A DNA stretch of 64,000 bases from Cyanoderma ruficeps (Eukaryota; Chordata; Aves; Passeriformes; Timaliidae), in assembly GCA_008694505.1 (NCBI GenBank), contig VZDJ01000219.1:5044081-5108080 (forward strand), given 5' to 3'. The position numbers and the translations under genes are program-made. The notes below the pieces were generated by a model that worked only from the letters and a program-made list of their open reading frames with translations, had not been told where the DNA came from and made no database searches. Shown here piece by piece: positions 45,136 to 57,249 of the stretch (the stretch's first letter is position 1; the number at the start of each line of letters is the position of its first letter).

Positions 45136-48100
45136 GTTCCTCTTTACCCTGCAATGGTTTAATGTGTTTCCAGCATGGCTTTTCTCCAGCTCCTCTAGCA
45201 GCTAGGAACATGTGCCCTTGTTCTGAATGTGCTGGTTACAATTGGATCCTACCTTCTCTTGCAGCTCAGCCTCTCACAGAGGCTCAACTTAGAAGGAGAG
45301 AGCTGTTTCAAATTAGCAAAGAGTCTGAGGTAATTGAGCTCTTATTAGTGTAGTTTTACTGCTGCCAAAATAAATGACAGAAACCTCTTAGCAAGTCCAT
45401 TGGCCAGCTGAGGCTCTGCTCACTGACCACCAGTGTCCCCCATGGACGCTCTATACACAGAGAACCAGCTGGATACCCTAGCCTGGTCTGACTAATTTTT
45501 GGGCACTGCCACTGTGTGGAAATGTTGTACTATGTCACATTCAAGCAAGAAAGAGTTTGTACATCACGTAGTTCATTTAAAAGAAACAATTTCTGCATTG
45601 ACATGTTGCCTATAAATTCAGACTGCTTAATGACTCAGGTTTGTACCTGAGTAAGACAAGCATCTGAATTGTTACACACTCCCAGCTTTGAATCTTCCCT
45701 CCCACAAGAGCTTCCCTGTGACTGTACTGCCCAAGACAGAAAAGCTCCTTGAGTCAGAAGCTTTACACAGGCTGCATTGCTGTGGTTTTTATCTCTGTGT
45801 TTTGCTCTGAGTAAATGATAGCTTGGATTTTCAAAACAATTAGCCTGAGTTTATTCACAGGAAAGATGAAATGGCAAGCTGGAGTTAGTTTTGAAGTGGT
45901 ACAGAGGAGACATTTGTAGAACTTTGGGTGCATTTCAAGGTGGAGGGGAGTAGCCATGGACTGTGTCCTCAGTGAGCAGAGTCACATCTTGTAGCACCAA
46001 GTGACATTACAGCAGTGCATAATGTGTCCAAGGACTGACCAGAATGTCAGTCTAATGCGCTGAGGACTGACCAGAACCCCATGGCAACACTCCCAGGAAT
46101 GGAGTCAGAGCTAATGGAAGCTTCTGCATGAGTTCAAAGTAATATTCCCGTCCTTGTTAGTTGTGATTTATCCCCAGTGGCCTCAGGCAGCCAAACCACA
46201 CTAAGGTGTCAAGGAGAATCACCCCTGTGAGTACCAGGGATGAAATGCCATTTTTAAGCTATATCTGGGAAGCCACAAATTTGTGGCAGACAGATCAGAA
46301 GATCTGTCAGACCAGACAAATCAGAAGCTTCTTACAAGCCTTTGTGCAATCAGTGCCTCTTTTTGACACTTGGTATTCGCTTCTGCCAAGGTGCTGCTCT
46401 GGCTGGTTGCACTTTTCTGTCTGTCAGAAATAGCATTCTGAGTTCAGCAAGTCTGAAGTGTGTCTTGTACCCAGCTGGGAAATTGGATTTTACAAACCCA
46501 AGTCTGGAGCAGGACTAGGTGTTCCCAGGAGTGCTCCTCTAACTCATCTTTCCTGGGTATTTTAGTCCAAGATTTGACTTTGTCTTCCAGCCCTGCCCTG
46601 CTCCTGCCATCCTGGTGGGATGTTGCCAGATGGGGTTTGTCTCACCCAGTGCCAAGTCCCTCCTTAGGGAAGAGGAAGGATGCAGGCATTGATGGAACAG
46701 CAAATAGCTTGGAAAACACCGCTCCCTCCATTAGATCAGAAAAGGAACAATCAGGCTGGGGTGAACAAGTGCACAGTGGTCCACTAACTGTGAACAAACC
46801 CTTTCCTCACTGCTATTCTGTGCCACCTACCTGTTTTTTACTGAACCGCCATAAAAACTACTTGAAGAACTGACAGCAGATAAAACAGGCCAGGAAGATT
46901 CTTGTCTCTGGCTTGCCTAAAGGCAGTGCAACATGGGATGTTGCTGCGTGAAGAAACCACCATCAGGCAGTAAATGTTTTCTAAGAAATGCACAGCTCTA
47001 GGGCGTGATATACAGATAAAGGCAACTGCACCTTCCACCCCATCAGTTAAAGGTGGCACAGCTCAGCACTTCTCAGTGTCAGGACCTGGGTAGGTGGGGC
47101 TGGTTGTGCAGCCGAGGTGATTGGAGGGGTTGGATAACACCCCACGAGCCCAGCAGGGTTGAGCTGTGACCCTTCATGGTTCAGGAGGGGCTCTATCCTG
47201 TGAACTCCCCCAGAGCTGCCCCAGCAGCACTGTGCTAATTCTGCTTTTCTTTGAAATATTCCTTGGGTTAAATCCCTTATGTGTCCCATACCAAAGAGAT
47301 GGCTAAGACATCCCTTTCTCAAAGAAAGGGTTTACCCAGCCATGCTTGTGTTATCAGAAAAGCTTTCTGAGCTATTAATATATAACAGCCCCTGTAAGCT
47401 GGACGCTTGTCCTATCTAAATTCTGTTTGTCCAGTTACAATGAGTTTGCAGTTTGGGTTTAATCCTATGGGAAAAAAAAAACTTGGGAGATTCTTCAAAG
47501 ACAGTGCTGTTGAACATTTTCCCTTGACCAGGCTTGACCATGGCTGGTTCTGAAGCCACCCTTGAGGTGTCCCCTGCTTGTCCTTTGTATGTGCCACCAG
47601 ATCATGCTCAGGCTGCCACGTAGCTGCAAGCGTGGCTCAAGAACTGTGTGGTGAACTTGGAGGCTGATCCTGTACAGCTGGGCCAGCTGCTGGCCAGAGC
47701 ATCCAGAATAGTGTGAGAAGGAGCATTTGGAGCTTGGGAGGGAGAAATTAATGGAATCATTCAGCTGGAAGGGACCTGCAACAATCATCTAGTCCAACTG
47801 CTCGGCCACTCCAGGACTAAATTATTTCCTAGAAGCCAACTTTCCTTAATAAACAAAAGCATATTTGTTAAAAAAAAGATACAAGCAAACCCAAAAAACC
47901 AAAAAACAATTTGAAAATATTCCAAGTGCTATTAAAACAAACTCCTTTTTAATAAAGTGCTGAAATCTCACTTGTGAGTGAGGAGCCTATGCAGTGCTTG
48001 GCAGTGGGAGCAGTGGCCAGCTTGTTGTAGTGGCCCCAAGCCACGGCTGGGTGAAAGGACAAAATGATTGTTGTGGATTCCAAAACTGAAAAAAAATTAC

Positions 48101-51100
48101 TTTCCGCAGAACAAGACAGAGTATCAAATAGTTGTGCTCAGTCTACACAGTGATGCAATATCCTTTGGAGAGGGACAGGAGAAACAAGTGACCTTGTTTC
48201 CTTGGCGTGTTACCTGGAGTAAATGCAGAATATTTTACTCTTCTAGAAGCTTTTATAACTCATAGTGAAGTTTCCCTGAGCTGAAGAAGGTGTGGGTGGG
48301 ATCTAAGGCCTTGCAGTGAGAGCACAGCTGGGACCTCTGTTTTTCAGCACATCAAAGCAAGGCAGAGTGGAGCAAGCCTAAGGAGTAACTTCTTTGAGAG
48401 CACTGCTTACCTGCCGTGTGGACCCTGTGGCTGGCTTGGTTTGTTAGTGACAAAACAATTTTAACACTTCTGACAAAAGTAAGTAATTTAGAGACTAAGT
48501 AGTGTGGTGGGAAGGAACAGTGGATGGTGAAGGGTCTTTCAACAGGGCTGGCAGAGGAAGTTCTGTTCTTCTTCAGGAGTGTAGTCCTGTCCTTTCCCAG
48601 TCCTGCTGTTTGCTGCAGCCTGATAGCTCTGTTTCTAAACCAGGCCAGGGTTTAAAACTGGAACTAATATTTCATTATAATGGGGTGGAAATTAAAATGG
48701 AATTTTACTATTGAGAGCTATTGTTTTGTTAGCACAACAGAGATCTGTGTCAGGTGTGAAACAGCACCTGTACAAACTGCTGGGAACCAGCCTCGGTGCT
48801 TGTTAAAGCTGGCCCTGATGCTGGTAGTGTTTTAAGGGAGAGAAACTGTGCAGCTTCTGCAAGTGTCAATCATGGACAAAGCTTTCCACTTGACCATCAC
48901 CTCCAGGTGTGTAACTACCTGCTGTGGGCATTGTTAAGTTGATCAAATAGAGCTTAAACTGCCTTGCAAATAAATCATGTTGGCTGTGGGGCTACTGCTC
49001 AGCACTGCATTTTTATGCCTTTTCACTTAACTGAAAGGTGCTGCTGAAAGCCACACTGGTAGAAAAGCTGCTTGGTAGGGATGTATTCTCTAGAACCGAG
49101 GGGCTCAGTGAGTAACAACTAGATAAAGGAGGTTTCTGATGATTGATTTGAATCCTAGTGAGATCACAGAATGAGAAGCTCATTTGAGCTCTGGGAAATG
49201 ATGTTATACTCTCTGCTGGATTGCCAGTCTGCAAACCAGACCTGACACTATAGGCCAGAGCTGCCCAGCATTCACAGCCTGGCAGAGGATGGGAACTAGG
49301 TGGACACTGCAGTGAGATCCCCTGCTCTCAGCTGCGTGGTCTGGGGAGGCAGGACCCACGCATGGGGTTCGGAGTTCCTCATCCAGCGTTATCCATCTCC
49401 AGCCTTCCAGCAGCACTCCATTCATGTCAAAAACTGAATTAAGCTCACTTTCATTTCAGTTTATGTGCTTTTGGGGAATGAATTCTGGATGAGGCAGGAA
49501 GTGGGGGTGCAGTGATGACCACTGCCTGTGCTCAGCTCCCACCACATCAACCACAGCCTTATCTCATCCCTCCATCTCAGGGGGGGAGGTCTTGGTCTAT
49601 CACAGCTATTTCTGCTTTAATTTCTAGTTTCCTTTATAACTTTTCTAAAGCTAAAACACCTTTTAAACCTCTTTCATTACATGCTGTCAATGATCAGTGA
49701 TGGCTCTGTTCTGAGTAACACCTTGGCAAGAAAAAAGAAGCAATAAGGTAAGCTTATTCCCATGATGTACTTTGGAAATTGCCAGATACATTCAGTAGCC
49801 TTCTGGCCACCAGAAAAATGATTTGTACCTCTGGCTGTAGCTGTTGTACTTTTCCCACAATTTATTTGAAATATGCACTTCCTTGAGATTAACATTTAAG
49901 TTCAGGAAGAGCAACCATTATTGTGATACATTTGAATTTGCCAGCAGGTTCTGGGGGAACTGTGACTTTTCAAGGCTAGTGTGTCTGGATTTATGTAGAG
50001 TGGATCCATGCTGACTCAGTAGGGAGGTGGATGAGATGTGCCTCCTGCTTCTCTGCAAGCAGGATTGCTCAGTTCAGGAGAGAGGGATGATGTTCTTACA
50101 GATAGCAGAGAGAGGCAGGGACGGGGCTTTCCCATTCTTTCTGTTGTTTGCTGCTGGTAGGTGGTTAAAAATGCGCTCAGGTTCCTCCAGCATTCTGTCC
50201 TGCACCAAAGTTTAGATCCTGCTGTGAGGGCAGAGAAGAAACATTTAATTGCAAGTAATAAAAATTAAAAGTCCTTGCATGTGAAGTGTATCACAGATAA
50301 AATAGACTTCAAGACATGCCAGCCCAGTACTTATGGAAGTTATTAGAACACATATTGTGCTGCTGCCAAGAATATTAGATCCAGATTTCTTTTTTTTCCA
50401 TTGCCTTTGAGAGTATTTAGGGCATTGCACTTGAGAAGTTTCAAAATCTGGATGAAGATTCAAATAACTTAGGAAATTGTATGTAGAGAATTAGGATTGG
50501 TTCAGGATTGTTTCTGACTGAAATCAGATGAGGTTTCTGTAGGTCTTACATCTTTTAAAAATTAATTCTTTTATACCTTTTACATAAGGTTGCAGTCAAT
50601 GATAGCCAGTCTTGTAGTCTATAGATTGCTGATGTGCTGTTAGCTCAAATAAATTCTTTAATACTTGTCATTTCTTCCATTGACTTTTTTTTTAATATGA
50701 GTTTTTAAGATTATTTTCTATTCTGTCCTGTAGTTAGTTCTATTATTGTTATTATTGTTATTGAAAGTTACAGTTTATTTTAATAAGAATATATTCTTTG
50801 CCTGCTCACAGCATTTGTGACTCAAGGATGTGGTTAACAGCTGTTTGTATCTTAAGACACAAAAAAAGGGTTTCAAATATTTCAGCTACGATAAGCAGGT
50901 ACTGTACCCTCAGTGCCTGGTTTATTTCCCTCTACTGATAAAGTCATGGGAAGAATTTACATCCTGAAGTTATCTACCCATGTTTCCTTAGGGTCAAATC
51001 CTATGGATTAAACTTGTGCTAGTCCTCTCATAACTTCACATAGATGGATGATATCAGGAATCATCCTAAATTATGTGTCTTCTTGTTTCTATAGAAGCAC

Positions 51101-53920
51101 TTGCATTAAGTACAGGCTTCGTCAGAGTATTTTTAAAAGCTTTGCCCAGGTTTGGTTGTTTTATCAGTATACATACTCTGATACCTGAAAAAACACCAGG
51201 TGTATAATTTTTTATGCTTGTTTATAAGCTTTGCTTGGTTGTTTCATCTCGTAAAACATGAGGAATAACTGAGCATGGCTTTGACCTTGAGGACTTTATG
51301 TGAGAGGGCAACATATATGTGCTGGAAACATAAGAAATAAATGCATTCAAAAAGGTGGTGAGGAAAATGCTGCTGCTGCCTACCCGATTTGAAAGGTCAG
51401 ATTTTAATTCTAATCTTGTTTCCTTTTCTGCATTTCCTTGATGCAAGGGCTGCAAGTAGATATATGGAAAAATAAACATTTATACAGGGAGAGTGACCTG
51501 AATTTAAGAGTGGGTATAGTAAGCATATGAGTAGGTGGCTAGGGGTTTTTTCCTCCTTCTTTATGAACTTAAAAAACCATATATGAGTCATGATGGGAGT
51601 GCTACAGGACTTTCTGATCAAGTCAGTGGAATACTAAACCCAAATGTCATGCTTGGGATTTTAAAAATTAAACTGAATTACGTTGAGGTTAAACCTTGGA
51701 GGAGCTGCTGGAGTAGGTGGGTGCTCAGCGGCAAAACCCGACTGTATCTCAGCCAACCTGACCACAGGCAGTAAAAAAAGATGTTCTCTGGCAAGAGGTC
51801 CTTAAAATCATGGACTTCTGCAAAATAAATACCTTTCTAATGATAACATGACTCTTCTGTTTACCACCCCAGTTCAAACATTGACTGGTGTAATATCTCT
51901 TATTCTGTGGGATTTTGTGAAACCTTTAGGGTGTGTTTCAACAAGGCCAGCACCAGAAAATTTTGTGGACTGATCTGTTGTTTTTCATAAGGTTGGACAG
52001 GACCATTTTGGTCATCTCTAGGGTTCATGAAACTGAACTAAGTGCTCTTCAATTTCTTTATGTTTTTTTGAACTGAGTTGTACTTTGCACAGGGGAAGGA
52101 GCTGCATGCCCTCGAGGGAAACCCTGAGGCAAAGGTGAGATCACAGATACAAAACATTATACAATGACTTCGAAAAAACACACCACGCTTAAAACAATTC
52201 ACTTTTAAACTGGGTATCTTCCAATATTTTTCAAAGTCCTCTGGCAGTTGAGGTGGGGCTGAATATATGAGCAAATTCATGTATTACTCAGCAGCTGCTC
52301 TGAGCAGCAGGCCAGGGGTTGGTTGCATTTACTGTATGTGCTGTGAAAAATGTCAGGACAACAATCCAGCAGGTTTGTTTCTTTGTGTAGGTCTCATCCT
52401 TTCTCACACAACCACAGAAACTCATCATTCACATGGCTGTGTGAATATGGCCCTACAGAACCCTGCTGCAATTCAGATGATGTTGGGATCTCAGATGTTT
52501 TCATAGGCTTTGAGCTTTCCCAGTGTATTATTTTGTTTCAGTTTTCAAGGTTCTCTGTGATGTGGGGGTTTCTGGAGTTCTTATCTTGCCTAGGATGCAA
52601 AAAGATGCAGAGAGGTACAGGAAGACCTGTACCACCCCATCACCACTGCTGTTTTAACCTGGAGATGCCTCATGGTTCAGGACTTGCTGAGCATGATAGA
52701 AAACTCCTTATGTTGGGATTGAAGCATGACAATAGGACAGATATTTTTCTCCACATGCCTTATAAATGCTGTGTCTCTTTCTTCCTCTTGCCACTATTTC
52801 ATCAGCTGCAAAAATTAGTTCTGATGGTCCAATCTAGATTGGATATTTATTAGTGATCCAGACATGATGGGAAATGGTGCAAACCTTCTGGCTTGTGTGT
52901 CTGAGTGAATGACAAGGTTTATGTGTGTGATAAATCATACTGCCATAACAAGAAATTTCCATGGTTGTTAGTGACTTCAACATCAATCCTTGTCCAAAAC
53001 TGACCAGCCTTAGATAGGCTGTGAGTGGGAGTAGTGAAGCTTGTTCAACAGTAGCAAAGGTCTAAAAACCAAGGTAAGATTCATCCAGCAAACAGATATC
53101 TGTCATATTTCAGAATTAGAAAACCAGTTGATGACTCCATTATGTTTTATTACAGTAGTTTCAAATTTGGGTCCAGCCTTTTTCTGTACTTAGAAGAGCT
53201 ATGTATTTTTAACTGATGTCAGCTAGATTTGCTGTTATACAAGCCAATTGTCCTTTGGCTCAATTTTATGGCAAATTGTAGTTCTATCTATGTAGTGCTT
53301 AGAGAGGTCTGGGTTCCCTCATCTTTTCTAATTGTGAGGACAAAACCCTTGAAATCTGTGGTGCCTCTGAATCACATGGAAACAGGTATCAGCAACCCTT
53401 GGGAGACTCATCATCCATGACCTTTTCCATCTGTTGTCCTGGCGTTGTTAGTGCAGACTAGGAGTACTGATATTGCCTTGACTAGAATGAGCCTTAACCA
53501 CTACCTTGGGATAGTCTGCGTTTTTAAAAACTTCTTCCCATTTAAGTCTCTGCCTAAGACTTTTTCAAAAATACAGATATATATATAGCAGTAAAACAGC
53601 ACTTGGCATCCAATTTGTAATGATTTACACAGAGGTCTGTGAGGTCTTGTGCAAGGAATATTATGCTCAGTATCTTTCTTAAGGCATGAGATTCAACACC
53701 AGTTTGGATCTAGTCATAACCTGTACAAATTCTGTACAGTGAAAAAATGTGAAAAATTCAAAGCATAGTCTGTTCAGTGCATTGGGAGAAGACACTGCAG
53801 CTGCAGGAGAAGCACATGGAACCTTAAGGTTTATTAAGTTAGGTTCATGTTAAAGCTCATTGTAAAGCAGTGGAAACTAGAAGCATGAATTTTGTGCTGG
53901 GGGTTAAAGCACCTGGAATG
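45136..53920. other. Intergenic sequence between P4HA2 and CSF2
   Basis: About 8.8 kb without a recognised gene. A CR1 fragment lies at 47,752-47,817. Short A-rich tracts (47,870-47,912), an ATT-type microsatellite (about 50,735-50,765) and AT repeats (53,575-53,590) are present. Open frames up to 167 codons (52,350-52,853) have no signature. Regulatory elements of the cytokine locus could lie here. Confidence 0.5.
47752..47817 (-). mobile_element. Short CR1 LINE 3' fragment
   Basis: The sequence GGAATCATTCAGCTGGAAGG followed by a GACCTGCAACAATCATCTAG tract and TCCAACTGCTC reads, on the minus strand, as the 3' end of a CR1 element. Only about 65 bases are recognisable. Confidence 0.75.
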
Positions 53921-53924
53921 GTCG

Positions 53925-54363
53925 GTGTTAGGTCGCTTCCACCCTCCTGGGGCTTGTGATGGATCTCCTGGTCTGTGGGTCAGTGTTTGTTTTTCTGTTC
54001 CTTTTGTGCAATCCCCACACACATACATCCTTATACCATAAAACTCTAGTGACATAAGACACTTCACATTTGATAACTGCATGTAGGCACACAGTTTCTG
54101 GTCATTGAGAATGGGGCTGCAGCTGAGCTTCATCCCTGATGGGCTACAACTGTAGGACAGGTGAACAGTGTTGAAGGCAAAGGAGCGTGGAATGCTGAGG
54201 TGTACTGACAAATCACAGAGGGTAGAGAGGGCACACAGGTGTAATACATGTAAGATGAAGGGTATAAAAGGCTGTACTGAAAGACAATAAAGTGCTGATG
54301 CTTGGAACCTTCTTCGGCATCAGTCATACCTTCTCCATCAACTGCACAAAATAAATGATGACA
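53925..54363 (+). mobile_element. Probable LTR remnant next to the CSF2 3' end
   Basis: TATAAAAG at 54,263-54,270 is followed after only 15 nt by AATAAA at 54,286-54,291, the compact TATA/poly(A) spacing seen in class II avian retroviral LTRs. Family A copy 2 shows a similar arrangement. A possible 5' end is TGTTAGG at 53,925 and a possible 3' end is GATGACA at 54,363, but no target duplication matches, so the boundaries are uncertain. It could also be a cellular promoter on the plus strand. Confidence 0.4.
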
Positions 54364-54388
54364 CTTAGCCATGCTTGTTATACAAAGC

Positions 54389-54413
54389 TTTAATTGCTGT
54401 GTACAGTTTTAAT
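54389..54413 (-). terminator. CSF2: Candidate CSF2 poly(A) signals (ATTAAA)
   Basis: On the minus strand ATTAAA occurs at 54,408-54,413 and 54,389-54,394, about 140-165 nt beyond the stop codon. No AATAAA is present between the stop and the LTR-like sequence, so one of these variant signals is the likeliest 3' end. Confidence 0.45.
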
Positions 54414-54551
54414 TTGCCCCCTTGCATTAGCCATCAAAAATTAACATTAATTAGCATCAGAATATTTGCATAATATGCAAAGACTTTACTTTATGACAGC
54501 CATATCTCTCCCTCTTCCCAGCCAGCCCCTCACTGCCTGGGCAGCTCTTCC

Positions 54552-56652
54552 CTAGCCCAGGCCTCGGAGGGATTTCCAGGGGTCATGGCAGCTGCATTTG
54601 CCATCCAGGTACAAACCCGACTCGCTTCTCCCAACGATTCTGCAGTTCGCATTCTCATTGACCCATCTCAAGAATTCTTGCAGACTCTCTTTAAATTTTG
54701 AGAATCTTTTTTTTACCTTCTCGCAGCTCTTGTAGTTGGACGGAGATTTCTAAGACCAAAAAGGAGGTACTGATGCATGAGTTACAGATGATACACATTC
54801 TGTCTAAGCTGTCCTTCACAACCCCAAAACCATTGCATACAATTCTTAGAAATCGTTCGTCATTAACTATTTCCCTTTGACTTTCACGGTACTGCAGACT
54901 TTTCTGTGTTGATTTGGGGGGGCAGAGGAATCATCTGCCAATCTGGAAGAAGATCAAAAGCATTTCTCTCACAATACCAAATATTGGGGACTTTGAGGGA
55001 GTGTGGGACACTGGCTGGGCCCCAGCACAATCCCAGCTGCAGCAGTGTGATCACTTGTTGGATGGATGACAGACTTAGACATGGCTTATTCTGCAGCTGC
55101 TGTAGATAGAAAATTGATGCTTCTCTGTTGCAGGAGATTACCTAAACACAGTTATTATTGGGAATTCAGCCACTGGTCCATGGAAACCCTATTTTTTATC
55201 CCCTAATTTCTCTGTCTTTCTCTCTTTTGGATTCAAAAGGCAGATTCTTTCTCTGTAGTATTTCTGATCTGTTTTTTTCTGCTATTAATTGTATTGTTCT
55301 TCCTGAAGGACAAGCTGTACAGGTCGTTATTAACTGCACCTAATAGATAATCTTCATTACTGCAGGTCTAACTGAGCCATATTGATATTGTCTTTATAAG
55401 AATGAATTTTTGCATGAGAAAGAAAGCTTGGTATCCTTCCCTGGGGCTGGAGCTGGTTCAAAATTAAAAATGAGTGATAATTTCTTTGATAAAATGTTAG
55501 AGTGGTAAATCACCTGGTTTTAAAAACCCTGGATAAATGGAAAATTACAAGAAAATGTATGAAACTCAAATAAAACAAATCGTAGAAACTTACCTTCAAA
55601 ATGTCGCAGGTTTCTTCTAGCTTTTGCATACCTTTCACCACTTCTTTAATGCACGTCCATGTGACAATCTTTTCTAGTTCCTTAGTAAATGTTCTAGCAT
55701 TATTATGTGCACAGCTTAGATTCTAGGAAAAAAGGGAAATGTGTAGTAGTTTGCAACAAGAAAGTTTTCTTTCTTAAAAGAACTGTTAATAAATCACATT
55801 GAATATGCTTTCTTTCTCTGAAAATCGAAACTTTTTTCATTCTTTTTAGGATTTCTTTTCCTTCCTTCTTGCCAGAAGTGTTAAAAGGACAGTTTTCATA
55901 ACTATCATAGCTGGAAACTTTGGAATAAAAAGGATCCAGTTTCTGTCAGTGGAGGATGTAACCACATTGGGAATTTAATTTGATTCTATCTAAATCAGAG
56001 AGTGATTCATTTTGTCTTTGCTTTGGAAGTCGGACACTTAGAGAGAGCTACTTTAAACATTTTCTTTATACTGCCAATCCTTTGAAGACCAGACTTTGCA
56101 ATCACCAACAGAAATTTCTCTGGAAAAATATTAAAAAGAAGTGATAAAAAATGAGGTAGGGCATAATTATCTTTAGGAGCAATTAGAATGGTTACTAGCC
56201 AGGTTCTCATAATCTTTTAAAAACAGGCCATTGCATTAGCATTTTGGGATGCCACATACCTCTGCAGCAATTACAGCTTGCTTTAAATGTCCTCAGACTT
56301 GCTATGCCAGAGGTTACGTTCCAAGTTCCCTTTGGAGGATCTAACTGAAAATAATAGAATGGAAGTAGCAGTTTCTTACCTTTATGTCAAGCGGCGTGAG
56401 GAATTTCTCCTGGGAACAATAGAAATCTGTTAGTCACAAACTGGAAATCATCTCAAAAAGTAAATCTGATGTGAAGGAAGCAGGGAAATTATTTACCTCT
56501 GAAATGTGTTCATTTTCAGCATCAAGCAAACAAAGCATTTCATCAATTAGTGCGTATTTAGTCTTGTTCAACAGATGAAGCATTTCCTCCTGAGAGAGAA
56601 AGTAACTGGACACCCCAGAAGTCAATAGTAACAAGAATACGTGAGGATGCAT
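54552..56652 (-). CDS. CSF2: GM-CSF-like four-helix cytokine (CSF2)
   Basis: This is a secreted short-chain four-helix cytokine, expected to drive granulocyte/macrophage growth through the shared beta-chain receptor. Exons on the minus strand: 56652-56497, 56409-56380, 55722-55594, 54749-54552 (stop 54554-54552), all phase 0 with AG/GT borders, 170 residues. Residues 1-20 form a signal peptide (MHPHVFLLLL...). Sequons lie at N29 and N63. Cysteines C66, C101, C114 and C141 reproduce the GM-CSF C54/C88/C96/C121 order with similar spacing (35, 13, 27 against 34, 8, 25). Exon sizes of 30 and 129 nt resemble CSF2 (42 and 126) and IL5 (33 and 129). Tail-to-tail position beside P4HA2 is that of mammalian CSF2. 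Oddities are extra cysteines C41 and C86 and a 29-residue tail past C141 with two more cysteines (157, 159). The final helix (FKESLQEFL) also resembles IL-5, so the avian IL5-like KK34 gene is the main alternative. The gene itself is near certain; the name is less so. Confidence 0.78.
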
Positions 56653-56737
56653 TTTAAAGGTGTTAATTTGAGCGCTTGACCCCTGTTATCTGAAAAGCTG
56701 AATTCAAGCTCTTCTCTCTTGGCAGATACAAAGCTGG

Positions 56738-56785
56738 CTTATATAGAGAAGATGAGTAAGTGCAGGATGTGATTACTATCTTATC
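56738..56785 (-). promoter_or_regulatory. CSF2: CSF2 proximal promoter: TATA box and paired GATA sites
   Basis: On the minus strand TATATAAG (56,745-56,738) lies 86 nt upstream of the ATG, predicting a start near 56,710 and a ~57-nt 5' UTR. An AP-1-like TGAGTAA (plus-strand reading) is at 56,753-56,759. Two overlapping GATA motifs, AGATAAG and GATAG, occupy 56,786-56,776, roughly 65-75 nt upstream of the predicted start. GATA-3 sites at about -70 are a known feature of the mammalian IL5 promoter; the parallel here is inference. Confidence 0.65.
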
Positions 56786-56983
56786 TCATTCATAAATCAT
56801 TCAAATCAGACAACAACAACAACTCGAGCAGTTGAATTATCAGCATATCAGATTTGAGAAACTTCTATGATTAAAGTTCTGGTAAATTTCCTAAAGCCTC
56901 TAACTTCAGAGCAATGCTTTCATGGAAGAAAAAGTGATGTGTAAGGGTATGAATATTGTAAATGAACAACAGAATAAGCATAA

Positions 56984-57247
56984 AATCATAGAATCGTTTG
57001 GGTTGGAAGGGCATTAAAGTTCATCTTTTCCAATCTCCTGCCATGGCCAGGGACACCTTCCACTAGACTGGGTTGGCCAGAGCCCCATCCAGCCTGAACT
57101 TGAACACTTCCAGGGCTGGGGCAGCCACAGCTTCTATGGACAACCAAGCAGGGCCTCACCACCCTCACAGGGAACAACTTCTTCCTAATATTCAATCTAA
57201 CCCTGTCCTCTGTCAGTTTGAAGCCATTCTCCTCTGTCCTATCAAGG
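56984..57247 (-). mobile_element. CR1 LINE 3'-end copy upstream of CSF2
   Basis: The plus strand starts ATCATAGAATCGTTTGGGTT and continues through blocks diagnostic of the CR1 3' region in reverse: a CCATGGCCAGGGACACCTTC tract, a CAACCAAGCAGGGCCTCACC tract and CTTCTTCCTAATATTCAATC. It is 5'-truncated at about 57,247. Confidence 0.92.
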
Positions 57248-57249
57248 AA

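Noticed and set aside
52350..52853. 167-codon plus-strand frame
   Set aside because: No domain or conserved motif, no splice-site framing, ordinary intergenic composition.
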